37,788 bases of DNA from Bacillota bacterium (GTDB lineage: Bacteria; Bacillota_I; Bacilli_A; Izemoplasmatales; Hujiaoplasmataceae): the NCBI GenBank assembly GCA_018816905.1, contig JAHIVB010000005.1, positions 1 to 37,788 on the forward strand. Reading direction: 5' to 3'. The translations under genes and the position numbers were made by a program. The notes below the pieces were generated by a model. The model saw only the letters and a list, made by a program, of their open reading frames with translations. It was not told the origin of the DNA and made no database searches. Of this stretch, positions 1-7,190 are shown in pieces (position 1 is the first letter of the stretch; every line of letters begins with the position of its first letter).

Positions 1-41
1 CGCCAGCGTTTATCCTGAGCCAGGATCAAACTCTCCATTTG
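1..41 (-). rRNA. rrs: 16S rRNA, 5' end only (partial)
   Basis: Read on the minus strand, the first bases contain AGAGTTTGATCCTGGCTCAG, the near-universal 5' segment of bacterial 16S rRNA, followed by GATAAACGCTGGCG. Only the first ~40 nt are inside the window and the gene continues past the left edge. The exact mature 5' end is estimated at a few bases before AGAGTTTGATC. A promoter and a processing/antitermination leader lie just upstream, so this looks like the head of a complete rrn operon. Confidence 0.97.
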
Positions 42-114
42 TATGTAAAGTTTTTCTTAACTCATGTTATTTCTTACTCAAATTGTGGTTTTTGTTTGTT
101 TTGTCATCTGTTCA

Positions 115-127
115 GTTTTCAAAGACC
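115..127 (-). promoter_or_regulatory. boxA-like antitermination signal in rRNA leader
   Basis: The minus strand reads GGTCTTTGAAAAC followed by TGAACAG. This is the form commonly seen ahead of 16S genes in Firmicutes and close to the boxA consensus (TGCTCTTTGAAAA) that recruits the Nus factors. NusG is encoded in this same window. The assignment rests on resemblance only. Confidence 0.6.
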
Positions 128-158
128 TATTCACTTCGCGCTTTTCACGCGCTTTCTT

Positions 159-187
159 ATTGTATCATATGGGTTTCATCAAGTCAA
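159..187 (-). promoter_or_regulatory. rrn promoter (sigma-A type)
   Basis: Minus strand TTGACT (182-187), a 17-bp spacer, then TACAAT (159-164), about 120 bp upstream of the 16S start. The spacing is optimal and each box is one mismatch from consensus. Confidence 0.85.
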
Positions 188-345
188 CAATTTTTACCCT
201 GAAATCGCAACTTTTTTTCGAATAAAAGAAAGGGCATAATGACTCCCCTTCAAATAACTCGTTTTTTCGCACATTTTTGCGATAATTATACAATTTAAGC
301 AACACTAAAATGGAAAAAAATATGTCCGTTTTGAACTGTTCCCAA

Positions 346-372
346 ATAAAAAACTTGGTGGGTAACCAAGTT
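346..372 (-). terminator. Terminator after the gguB-like permease
   Basis: Minus strand AACTTGG, a 7-nt loop, CCAAGTT, then TTTTATT. It lies 22 bp beyond the permease stop codon and insulates the sugar operon from the rrn promoter. Confidence 0.85.
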
Positions 373-393
373 CTTTATGAGGGGGGAGGAGAA

Positions 394-1608
394 TTATTTT
401 TTTCCTCTAGTCTTGACGTCGAATACAACGGCGCCAATGAGGACCAATCCTTTAACGATGTATTGCATGGCTTGACCGACACCAATCAATTGCATACCGC
501 TTGATAGAGAAGCCATAACGATTGCTCCAATAATCGAACCTGTGACTTTTCCAACTCCACCTGAAGCGGAAACTCCACCGACGAAAGCACCTGCAATTGC
601 ATCTAGTTCAAAGCCGGTTCCGGCAGTCACGGTTGCGGATTGAAGTCTTGACGCAAACATGATTCCAGATAACGCTGATAAAAATCCCATGGAGCCAAAA
701 ACCATCAAAGTAATATTTTTAACGGATATACCCGAGAGCTCAGCTGCAGCAGGATTACCTCCAACAGCGTATATATACCTTCCAATAACCGTTTTGTTCG
801 TAATCAGGTGATAGATTGCCACCACCACAAGAACGATGACAACGGTCCAAGAGATTCCGCGGTACGTTGCAAGTACCAAAGCAATGCCTAGAATAATGAT
901 GGAAACAAATAGGATTTTTGTCGCAAAAACTCCTTTTCCAAGCACTTTAAACTGGTATTTTTGTTTGGTTTTCCGAACTTTGAATTCATTCAAAATATAG
1001 AACACAACCGCTACCGCACCGATAATCACCGTTAATAGATGAAAACCATCGATGTTCGCAATGTCTGGAATATACCCATTTGATATAGCGTTGAAGAATG
1101 GACTTGAAATGATGATTGTTCCAGTCGCCTGGGTCACTTGTAGAAGCGCTCCTCTAAACAAGAACATTCCTGCCAAGGTGACGACGAAAGCTGGAATGCC
1201 CATTCTTGAAACCAGGAATCCATTCCAAAGTCCAATAATCGATCCTACAATTAATACGAGAATCATGATGATGATTACACCGAAAATACTCATTGCGGGA
1301 CTTTGGTTGAAAAATGGTATCTGTTGGAATGTAACCATTAAAATTGCGGCCAAAGCTCCAATGAACCCGGCAACGAATCCAACGCTCAAGTCAATATGTC
1401 TAATAATGATAATCAATGTCATTCCAACCGCCAAAACGGCAATATATCCAGTCTGGTTGAGCAGATTGGAAATATTTCTGGAGCTTAGAAAAAGTCCGCC
1501 GGACATAATCGCGAATACAATCATAATCACTGCTAGTGCAATGAACATTCCGTATTCTCTAACATTTTCTTTTAATACGATCTTTAATTCATCAATATAT
1601 TTTTTCAT
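394..1608 (-). CDS. gguB: Multiple-monosaccharide ABC importer permease (GguB/MglC/XylH-like)
   Basis: The product (404 aa) is a very hydrophobic inner-membrane permease of the branched-chain amino acid/ribose family. Several transmembrane segments are visible, for example about residues 19-42, 52-72, 105-125, 165-205 and 230-265. The family loop GGNPAAAELSGI sits near residue 285, and a Gly-rich tail (AIAGAFVGGVSASGGVG, near residue 340) is also typical. It would homodimerise to form the channel fed by the ChvE-like lipoprotein and powered by the GguA-like ATPase encoded upstream. The start is the ATG directly after an in-frame TGA; the AGAAGGA ribosome site is rather far away (13 nt). The gene follows the ATPase by 20 bp and ends the operon before a terminator. 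The permease role is secure. Substrate (galactose, arabinose, xylose or glucose) is inferred only from the binding protein. Confidence 0.93.
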   Translation of the reverse strand: MKKYIDELKIVLKENVREYGMFIALAVIMIVFAIMSGGLFLSSRNISNLLNQTGYIAVLAVGMTLIIIIRHIDLSVGFVAGFIGALAAILMVTFQQIPFFNQSPAMSIFGVIIIMILVLIVGSIIGLWNGFLVSRMGIPAFVVTLAGMFLFRGALLQVTQATGTIIISSPFFNAISNGYIPDIANIDGFHLLTVIIGAVAVVFYILNEFKVRKTKQKYQFKVLGKGVFATKILFVSIIILGIALVLATYRGISWTVVIVLVVVAIYHLITNKTVIGRYIYAVGGNPAAAELSGISVKNITLMVFGSMGFLSALSGIMFASRLQSATVTAGTGFELDAIAGAFVGGVSASGGVGKVTGSIIGAIVMASLSSGMQLIGVGQAMQYIVKGLVLIGAVVFDVKTRGKK

Positions 1609-1628
1609 AAGTTCTCAACATTCCTTCT

Positions 1629-3146
1629 CTAATCGGTTGCGATTTCCATGATTCGTTCCTGAGTGGCTTCTGCTCTCGAAAGGACGCCTGCGATGTGTCC
1701 TTCATTCATCACATAGATTCGATCGCTCATGCCAATGACTTCGGGAAGTTCAGAGGAAATCATGATAATGCTCAAGCCTTGCTCAATTAAAGCATTGATT
1801 AGTGTATAAATCTCATATTTGGCTCCGACGTCGATTCCGCGAGTCGGTTCATCCAATATTAAAACCTTGGGACTCGTAAACAACCATTTTGCGAGGGATA
1901 CTTTTTGTTGGTTTCCTCCGCTTAAGTTCTGTACTTTTTGCTCTATTGATGGTGTTTTGATATTAATGCTATCACGATATTCATTCGCAATCTTAACTTC
2001 TTCATTCATATTAATGTATGTATACTTGGAGAGTGCACCTAAATTGGCGAGAGATATATTTTGTTTCACATCTTGAATTAGAATCAATCCATTGCCCTTT
2101 CGGTCTTCCGTCACATATGCAAGTCCATTCTTAATGGCGTCTTTGGGATGTCTTAAATTCACTTTCTTCCCCTCAATGAATACGTCACCGGTCATATTGT
2201 AGCCCAAGGGGTTCCCGAAGATACTGAGTGAAAGCTCTGTTCTTCCAGCGCCCATAAGACCTGCAATTCCAACGACCTCTCCTTTTCGGACAAAAAAACT
2301 GGAGTCTTTGACAACTTGTCTTCCAATTTCATGATTGAAGGAATTAATGTTTGCGACTTCCAAAATGATATCACCAGGTTCTTTCGGTTTTCTTTTTGGA
2401 AATACATCATTGATTTCACGACCCACCATATTTTTGATGATGATTTGCGATTTAATTTCATCCTTTTCTTTGGATAAAGAACAAATCGTCTTTCCATCCC
2501 TTAATACAGTGACGGTATCTGCAACTTCGATGACTTCTTTAATTTTATGAGAAATCATGATTGATGTTACATTTTCTTTTTTTAGTGTTTTTAGAAGCAC
2601 TAAAAGATTTTCGCTTTCTTCATCGGTCAATGCAGCTGTCGGTTCATCCAAAATCAATAACTTGACATCTTTGCTGAGGGCTTTTGCAATCTCAATCAAT
2701 TGCTGTTGTCCCACACCAAGGTTGACAACTTTTTGTTCTGTATCAACGTCCAAATTCACCATCTTCAAATATTTTTTACTTTGAGTGATGGTTTCGTTCC
2801 AATCAATAAAACCGCCTTTGTGGATTTCGTGTCCCAAAAAGACGTTTTCGTAGATGCTTAGTTCTGGTATTAATGCAAGTTCTTGATGAATAATAGCAAT
2901 TCCTTTGGCTTCGCTGTCACGGATACTGCTAAAATTTTGAACTTCGTCCATGAAGACGATATCGCCAGTATATTCTTTGCTTCCGTACACGCCGCTCAAA
3001 ACCTTCATTAATGTGCTTTTTCCAGCACCATTCTCACCAACCAAGCAGTGAATTTCACCAGATTTTACGGCAAAATTGACTTGATCCAATGCGCGAACGC
3101 CCGGGAAGTCTTTTGTAATATTTCTCATTTCTAAAATTTGTTCCAT
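1629..3146 (-). CDS. gguA: Multiple-monosaccharide ABC importer ATPase (GguA/MglA-like)
   Basis: The product (505 aa) carries two fused nucleotide-binding domains, as is usual for carbohydrate uptake CUT2 importers. The N-terminal domain has Walker A GENGAGKST (near residue 38), the signature LGVGQQQ and Walker B LLILDEPTAAL. The C-terminal domain has the degenerate P-loop GLMGAGRTE typical of this family, with an intact LSGGNQQK signature and LILDEPTRGIDVG. Length and domain order match MglA, XylG and GguA. The ATG follows AAGGGGAG at good distance. It lies 69 bp after the binding-protein gene, with an intercistronic hairpin between them, and 20 bp before the permease. It energises monosaccharide import at the inner face of the membrane. 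Confidence 0.95.
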   Translation of the reverse strand: MEQILEMRNITKDFPGVRALDQVNFAVKSGEIHCLVGENGAGKSTLMKVLSGVYGSKEYTGDIVFMDEVQNFSSIRDSEAKGIAIIHQELALIPELSIYENVFLGHEIHKGGFIDWNETITQSKKYLKMVNLDVDTEQKVVNLGVGQQQLIEIAKALSKDVKLLILDEPTAALTDEESENLLVLLKTLKKENVTSIMISHKIKEVIEVADTVTVLRDGKTICSLSKEKDEIKSQIIIKNMVGREINDVFPKRKPKEPGDIILEVANINSFNHEIGRQVVKDSSFFVRKGEVVGIAGLMGAGRTELSLSIFGNPLGYNMTGDVFIEGKKVNLRHPKDAIKNGLAYVTEDRKGNGLILIQDVKQNISLANLGALSKYTYINMNEEVKIANEYRDSINIKTPSIEQKVQNLSGGNQQKVSLAKWLFTSPKVLILDEPTRGIDVGAKYEIYTLINALIEQGLSIIMISSELPEVIGMSDRIYVMNEGHIAGVLSRAEATQERIMEIATD

Positions 3147-3169
3147 GATTTCTCCCCTTAATTAGTGAA

Positions 3170-3196
3170 AGCAGTGGCTTAAGTACCACCACTGCT
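3170..3196 (-). promoter_or_regulatory. Intercistronic hairpin between chvE- and gguA-like genes
   Basis: Minus strand AGCAGTGG and CCACTGCT form a perfect 8-bp stem 20 bp after the binding-protein stop, followed only by a weak T stretch (TTTC). Such hairpins often stabilise or partly terminate the binding-protein message, giving it a higher level than the transporter genes. That role is inferred here. Confidence 0.55.
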
Positions 3197-3215
3197 ATCA
3201 TCTATTCGTCTTTAA

Positions 3216-4307
3216 TTATGCTGGGAATGTAAATTCTGTTTCTGCGTAATACCCTGAATCAATTAAAGCTGCTCTAACGTTAGCTTGATCAACAACGACG
3301 ACTGCCGTTTGTTTTGCTGGAACGTCAATGCTTCCATTGTCATAAGATCCAGTTGTTGTTGGAGTTCCGCCTTCCAATACTGTAACAGCCATTGCGATTG
3401 CGTCAGCAACAAGAGTACGTACGTCTTTAAATACTGTCATGGATTGTTTTCCATCAATGATGTATTGAACAGATGCGATTTCAGCGTCTTGTCCAGTTAC
3501 ATAATAACTCGTAACGTCTGTGTCAGCTGCGAATGCATCAGCGATTGCACGAGCGGTTCCATCGTTTGGAGCAAGGATGAATACATCGCCCTTGTCAGCA
3601 GCTGTAGTTGCTGTCAAGTTGGATTGAGCAAGGCTCAATGCTGTATTGAAGTCCCAGTTCGTAGTGATTTGTCCGATAATGCTAGATTGTTGCGTTCTTG
3701 TCAAAGTTGCATTTGCTTGCAATCCTACTGCTTCTGCAGAGTTCTTGATAACGAATGTTCCGTCAGCAATTTTAGGTTGTAATACGTTCCAAGCACCTTC
3801 GAAGAACAAGAATGCGTTGTTGTCAGTTGCTGCTCCAGAATACAAGTATAATGGATTTCCAGCTCCTGTTGCATGATCAACCAAATATTGACCTTGAGCT
3901 TCTCCAACAGCTACGCTGTCGAAAGTAACATAATAGTCTACTGCTTCTGTGTTTGTAATCAAACGGTCATAAGCGATAACTGTAATGCCTTCTGCTTTTG
4001 CTTTTTCAACGGCTGCGCCTGCTGCGTCACCATCTTGTGCACAAATAATTAAAACTGTGATTCCCTTTGAAATTAATGTTTCAACGTTGGAAAGTTCAGT
4101 TGCAGTTGATCCTTGGCTGAAAAGAATTTCAACTGAGTAATCTGTGTCAGCAAGAGCTGCTGTAAATCTTGCTTCATCTTGAACCCATCTTGGTTCATCT
4201 TTTGTTGGCAATACGATACCAATGTCAACTTTTGTGCTTTGGCAACCTGCTGTGAAAGCTACCATTACTACGGCTAGTGCTAAAAAGAAAATACTAAATT
4301 TTTTCAT
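3216..4307 (-). CDS. chvE: Sugar-binding lipoprotein of the importer (ChvE-like)
   Basis: The product (363 aa) is a periplasmic-binding-protein type 1 lipoprotein. The signal peptide ends in the lipobox TAGC with Cys22 as the anchor. Family blocks of ChvE are present: IAYDRLI, YYVTFDSVAVG, a DNNAFLFFEGA block, TGQDAEIASVQYIIDGKQ followed by VFKD, and a C-terminal DSGYYAE. ChvE binds several monosaccharides (glucose, galactose, arabinose, xylose) and delivers them to GguAB, whose genes follow directly. The ATG is preceded by GAGAGGAT. It is the first gene of its operon, with its own promoter overlapped by a cre-like box. In Agrobacterium, ChvE also feeds a sensor kinase. Here a second, different binding protein sits next to the kinase, so this one is most likely the transport component. 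Confidence 0.92.
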   Translation of the reverse strand: MKKFSIFFLALAVVMVAFTAGCQSTKVDIGIVLPTKDEPRWVQDEARFTAALADTDYSVEILFSQGSTATELSNVETLISKGITVLIICAQDGDAAGAAVEKAKAEGITVIAYDRLITNTEAVDYYVTFDSVAVGEAQGQYLVDHATGAGNPLYLYSGAATDNNAFLFFEGAWNVLQPKIADGTFVIKNSAEAVGLQANATLTRTQQSSIIGQITTNWDFNTALSLAQSNLTATTAADKGDVFILAPNDGTARAIADAFAADTDVTSYYVTGQDAEIASVQYIIDGKQSMTVFKDVRTLVADAIAMAVTVLEGGTPTTTGSYDNGSIDVPAKQTAVVVVDQANVRAALIDSGYYAETEFTFPA

Positions 4308-4344
4308 AATCCTATCCTCTCTATTTTTTTAAATCTACATAGTA

Positions 4345-4373
4345 AGTATAGAATAAAAAACGCTTACATAAAA
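4345..4373 (-). promoter_or_regulatory. Promoter of the chvE-gguAB operon (weak -35)
   Basis: The -10 is TATACT (4345-4350). With a 17-bp spacer the -35 would be TTTTAT (4368-4373), a poor match. A good -10 with a poor -35 fits an activator-dependent promoter, as expected if the upstream AraC-type regulator controls it. Confidence 0.55.
4354..4369 (-). promoter_or_regulatory. Candidate cre (CcpA-like catabolite repression) box
   Basis: Minus strand ATGTAAGCGTTTTTTA matches the left half and centre of the Firmicutes cre consensus WTGNAARCGNWWWCAW, with mismatches at the C and A of the right half. It sits within the promoter spacer, a typical position for repression. No CcpA gene is in the window, so this is a sequence-match inference. 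Confidence 0.45.
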
Positions 4374-4391
4374 TAGATAATTTTACTATTT
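4371..4391. promoter_or_regulatory. Inverted repeat upstream of the chvE promoter
   Basis: AAATAG and CTATTT flank a 9-bp centre immediately upstream of the -35 region. This is where an activator such as the nearby YesN-type regulator would bind. In so AT-rich a region it could be chance. Confidence 0.3.
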
Positions 4392-4414
4392 CTTTGTGAA
4401 ATTCTCTTTTCTTT

Positions 4415-4445
4415 AAAAAAGAAGAGCGCACCCTTAGGCGCACTC
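4415..4445 (-). terminator. Terminator of the regulator-kinase-binding protein operon
   Basis: Minus strand GAGTGCGCC, loop TAAG, GGTGCGCTC (9 bp with two G-U pairs), then TTCTTTTTT. It lies just beyond the stop of the MglB-like gene and separates the sensing operon from the transport operon. Confidence 0.88.
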
Positions 4446-4449
4446 AAAC

Positions 4450-5463
4450 TTAAACAGAATCATTTACAAATTTTTGATAGTCAATCCAAATATATTTGGA
4501 ATCTGTAATCACATATGAAAAATCATCAAGACTAAGATTGTTTAATAATATGTTTGCAAGTTCAACAATTGCTTCGGCCATGCTTTGAGAATCATTGAGA
4601 ACCGTTCCATATAGATACCCATTATTCATGCTTTCGATGGCTATATCTAGGCCATCAATTCCAACAACGGGGATCCAAGGCTCCGTATCTCGATCAATCA
4701 CTCCATTCATATCCATATCATCAAAATACTGATGTTCTGTTAATGTCTTAATCGCTCCAATCGCCATTGCATCATTGTTTGCAATCACGACCTCGAATTG
4801 ATCTCCGTATTCTTCAATTAACTGATTCATTGCAATTTCAGCGAGATCCATGTCAAAATTAGCGATTGCAATATCTAATACCTCGACTTGGTAATGTTCA
4901 TTTTCCAATTCATCAATTACATATTTAGTTCTGGCTTCGGCGTCTTGATGCCCTTGTTCACCCTTTAAAATGACTGCTTGAATGACTCCGTCAGAATTTA
5001 GATCGAATTCATTAAGGCTGTATGGGTTCCCTCCGAAAAGATCCATAATGATTTCAGCTTGTAATTCTGCAGATTGTTTTGCATCCGCTCCCACATAATA
5101 CACAGAGTCATACAAATCCATATCTTCAGGTAAGGGTTCTCTATTGATGAAGATGATTTTCGCACCAGTTTGTTTTGCTTTTTCAATCATCGCATGGGCA
5201 CTCAGTCTGTCAACGGGATTGATAATGATTAAAGGATTGTCTTTTTTCAACACTTCTTCAAGATATTCGTTTTGAATAATCTGAGAATTTTGACAATCAT
5301 AAGTTTCAATTCTGAAATTCATGAGGTTCGCTTCTTGTATCCGAGATTCAAAGTCTCTCATGTAATCGTCATTCATGTCATAAATCAGAAGTGGAATGAC
5401 TGGAACGCGAGTCTGACATCCGAAAAGCAATAAAAACATAATTAATATCAGCGCTTTTTTCAT
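4450..5463 (-). CDS. Galactose/glucose-binding lipoprotein, probable sensor component (MglB-like)
   Basis: The product (337 aa) has a lipobox ending LFGC (Cys16) and aligns with E. coli MglB. Sugar-contact positions are kept: Tyr28, Asp32, Asn107 (NREP), His172/Asp174/Arg178 (HQDAEAR), Asn230 (ANNDAMA), Asp270 and Asn290 (TVLND); MglB Trp183 is Phe203 here. The MglB calcium loop is also intact (DLNSDGVIQ at 154-162, with Glu224). An extra acidic loop at about 248-262 looks like a second calcium-binding loop. The gene starts within the stop of the kinase gene (ATGA overlap), after GAGGGG, and is the last gene of the two-component operon, with no transporter gene in that operon. I therefore infer that it presents galactose or glucose to the kinase's outer domain, as XylFII does for LytS in Clostridia. 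A transport role shared with GguAB is the alternative. Confidence 0.88.
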   Translation of the reverse strand: MKKALILIMFLLLFGCQTRVPVIPLLIYDMNDDYMRDFESRIQEANLMNFRIETYDCQNSQIIQNEYLEEVLKKDNPLIIINPVDRLSAHAMIEKAKQTGAKIIFINREPLPEDMDLYDSVYYVGADAKQSAELQAEIIMDLFGGNPYSLNEFDLNSDGVIQAVILKGEQGHQDAEARTKYVIDELENEHYQVEVLDIAIANFDMDLAEIAMNQLIEEYGDQFEVVIANNDAMAIGAIKTLTEHQYFDDMDMNGVIDRDTEPWIPVVGIDGLDIAIESMNNGYLYGTVLNDSQSMAEAIVELANILLNNLSLDDFSYVITDSKYIWIDYQKFVNDSV

Positions 5464-7190
5464 TTGATTTCCCCTCGGTCAATCGGCATTTTAATGGTCA
5501 CTTTTGTATATTCGTCAAGTTCACTTTCAATAAACATATCGGCGTTTTTTCCATAGTACAATGTCAGTCTTTGATATATATTCCTTAGCCCGATACTTGT
5601 CGATTGAATTGCACCTTTGAAGATCTTTTGAATTTCGTCGATTCGATCTGAACTAATTCCATACCCTTCATTCTGAACTTCCAAATAAACATAGTTGTCC
5701 TTTAGATATCCTCGAATTGAAATGTGACAATAAGATTCTTCTGGCAATAAGCCATGTGTAATTGCATTTTCTACAAGGGGTTGAAGAGAAAACTTCAACA
5801 CTTTGCAGTCAAGCGCTTCTTCTTGTATCTCAAAATCAAAATGGAATGAGTTGTGATATCTTATTTGCTGAATCAGCAAATAATTTGACACATGTTCAAT
5901 TTCGTCACGTAAATTTACGAGTGTATCTTCTCCGGAAATACTCATTCGGAAAAATTTAGAAAGTGCGATGATTGCTTTTTCCACATCTGCATTTCGTTTG
6001 TTTTCACTGAGCCAGACTATGGAATCAAGCGTATTATATAAAAAATGAGGATTGATCTGATTTTGCAAAGCAATAAACTGAGTCTTTCTCTTTTCTCGTT
6101 GTTCTTTCATGACACGATTCATCAACTCTCTAATCTGTTCGCTCATTGAGTTGAAAGCTTGAGACAATAATACAACTTCATATTGGCCGGAGAGCGTAAT
6201 CATGGAGTCAAAATCTCCCTGCTCAATCTTTTTGATGTGATTTTCCAACTTATTGAGTGGGCCTGTAATTCTTTTTGAAAGCGCTGCGGAAGTAAGCGCG
6301 ATAATGATCATGGTTGCTCCAAAAACAATCATGATTGTCAGAAGCATGTCGAATTTCGTGTTTGTAATTTCGTCGACATTAATAAATGTGGCAATGTTCC
6401 ATCTTGTGTATTTAATCGTATTCACATTGACGTACATATTCAGGTGATTGATTTTAATCAACGCGCCACCAATAATAAGGTCATTCATGACTTGGACAGA
6501 TTCACACGTGTCATCGCTACATAATGATTCTGACGAATAGATCAATTCTCGCTTCTCGTCGGTAATGACAATATGGCCTTCGGTTCCCAAATTGGTCATC
6601 GTAGCGAGTGTTTTGAAGTCTTCGGTGTCAATATCGATTGCCAATACTCCATTTGTTTGAACACCATTTTTATAGTACTGAACAAATTTAGAAATTGTAA
6701 AAACTTCTTTGGTAGAACTGTCAAAGATATCCTCGATATGGGGACTGCTGAAGTGATGGATGTCTTTCAAATCAATTGCGTTTTGAAACCAATCCTTTGA
6801 CCGAATTTCATCTGAAAGAACTCCTTCAGAACTGATTGAAACAACATTCCCTAAATTATCAAATAGAGCTACTGTACGAATGTTTTTGTCCAAAGAGCTC
6901 GTGGTTTCAAATACGCTATTCAATTCTTCAATTTGATTCGTTTTTGTGAGATCGGCAATGTATTTTTGCAACGCGTTAGAAGAATCTATAACGTTACTTA
7001 AATAGCTTTCATAATTTAAGATAACCTGCTTGTTGATTTCTTTTGAAGTGCTTTCAATCAAATCATCAGTACGGCTAAAGATAATTCTATAAGAAATGAT
7101 TGAAAATGCCATCATGCTTAAACCAACAATCAGCATCGTCATGATGAAAATGCTATTGCCAATACTCAGTTGATTAATTCTTTTGATCAT
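5460..7190 (-). CDS. YesM-type membrane sensor histidine kinase with Cache domain
   Basis: The product is 576 aa from the chosen ATG (7190), which follows AAAGGA by 8 nt; a longer frame exists but lacks a ribosome site. Order: transmembrane segment about 10-38, extracytoplasmic double-Cache-like sensor, second transmembrane segment (near residues 285-308), HAMP linker (KRITGPLNKLENHI), His_kinase domain with QNQINPHFLYNTLD (phospho-accepting His382), and HATPase with N-box QPLVENAITHG and a SIGLRNIYQRL box. This is the YesM/LytS class that partners AraC-type regulators. Its start overlaps the end of the regulator gene by 17 nt and its stop overlaps the binding-protein start, so the three are translationally coupled. 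It likely phosphorylates the regulator in response to sugar, sensed directly or through the lipoprotein. Confidence 0.95.
   Translation of the reverse strand: MIKRINQLSIGNSIFIMTMLIVGLSMMAFSIISYRIIFSRTDDLIESTSKEINKQVILNYESYLSNVIDSSNALQKYIADLTKTNQIEELNSVFETTSSLDKNIRTVALFDNLGNVVSISSEGVLSDEIRSKDWFQNAIDLKDIHHFSSPHIEDIFDSSTKEVFTISKFVQYYKNGVQTNGVLAIDIDTEDFKTLATMTNLGTEGHIVITDEKRELIYSSESLCSDDTCESVQVMNDLIIGGALIKINHLNMYVNVNTIKYTRWNIATFINVDEITNTKFDMLLTIMIVFGATMIIIALTSAALSKRITGPLNKLENHIKKIEQGDFDSMITLSGQYEVVLLSQAFNSMSEQIRELMNRVMKEQREKRKTQFIALQNQINPHFLYNTLDSIVWLSENKRNADVEKAIIALSKFFRMSISGEDTLVNLRDEIEHVSNYLLIQQIRYHNSFHFDFEIQEEALDCKVLKFSLQPLVENAITHGLLPEESYCHISIRGYLKDNYVYLEVQNEGYGISSDRIDEIQKIFKGAIQSTSIGLRNIYQRLTLYYGKNADMFIESELDEYTKVTIKMPIDRGEIK

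Larger units (their letters stand above)
38..393 (-). other. rRNA leader and promoter region, no protein gene
   Basis: This gap holds the 16S leader, the rrn promoter (159-187), a boxA-like segment (115-127) and, farther upstream, the terminator of the sugar permease gene (346-372). Just after the transcription start there is a short hairpin, CGCGT-GAAAA-GCGCG. A second TATAAT lies at 285-290 but has no convincing -35 box, so a tandem upstream rrn promoter is only possible. A 17-codon reading frame (184-237) with a GGGGAG ribosome-binding-like sequence overlaps the rrn -35 box and is probably chance. No supported protein gene is seen here. Confidence 0.7.

Noticed and set aside
39-239. 66-codon plus-strand frame over the rRNA leader
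   Set aside because: Covers the rrn promoter and leader on the opposite strand; no ribosome site.
1052-1651. 199-codon plus-strand reading frame opposite the gguB-like gene
   Set aside because: Antisense to a clear permease gene, low-complexity hydrophobic/Ile-rich product, no ribosome site, no homology recognised.
3285-3782. 165-codon Ser/Cys-rich plus-strand frame opposite chvE
   Set aside because: Composition is the mirror of the binding-protein codons; no promoter or ribosome site; the sense gene is unambiguous.
4450-7190. Alternative genetic code (UGA as Trp), suggested by the Mollicutes-like character
   Set aside because: TGA ends several genes at sensible points (kinase, cysS, mrnC) and Trp is encoded by TGG in RpoB, RpoC and CysS.
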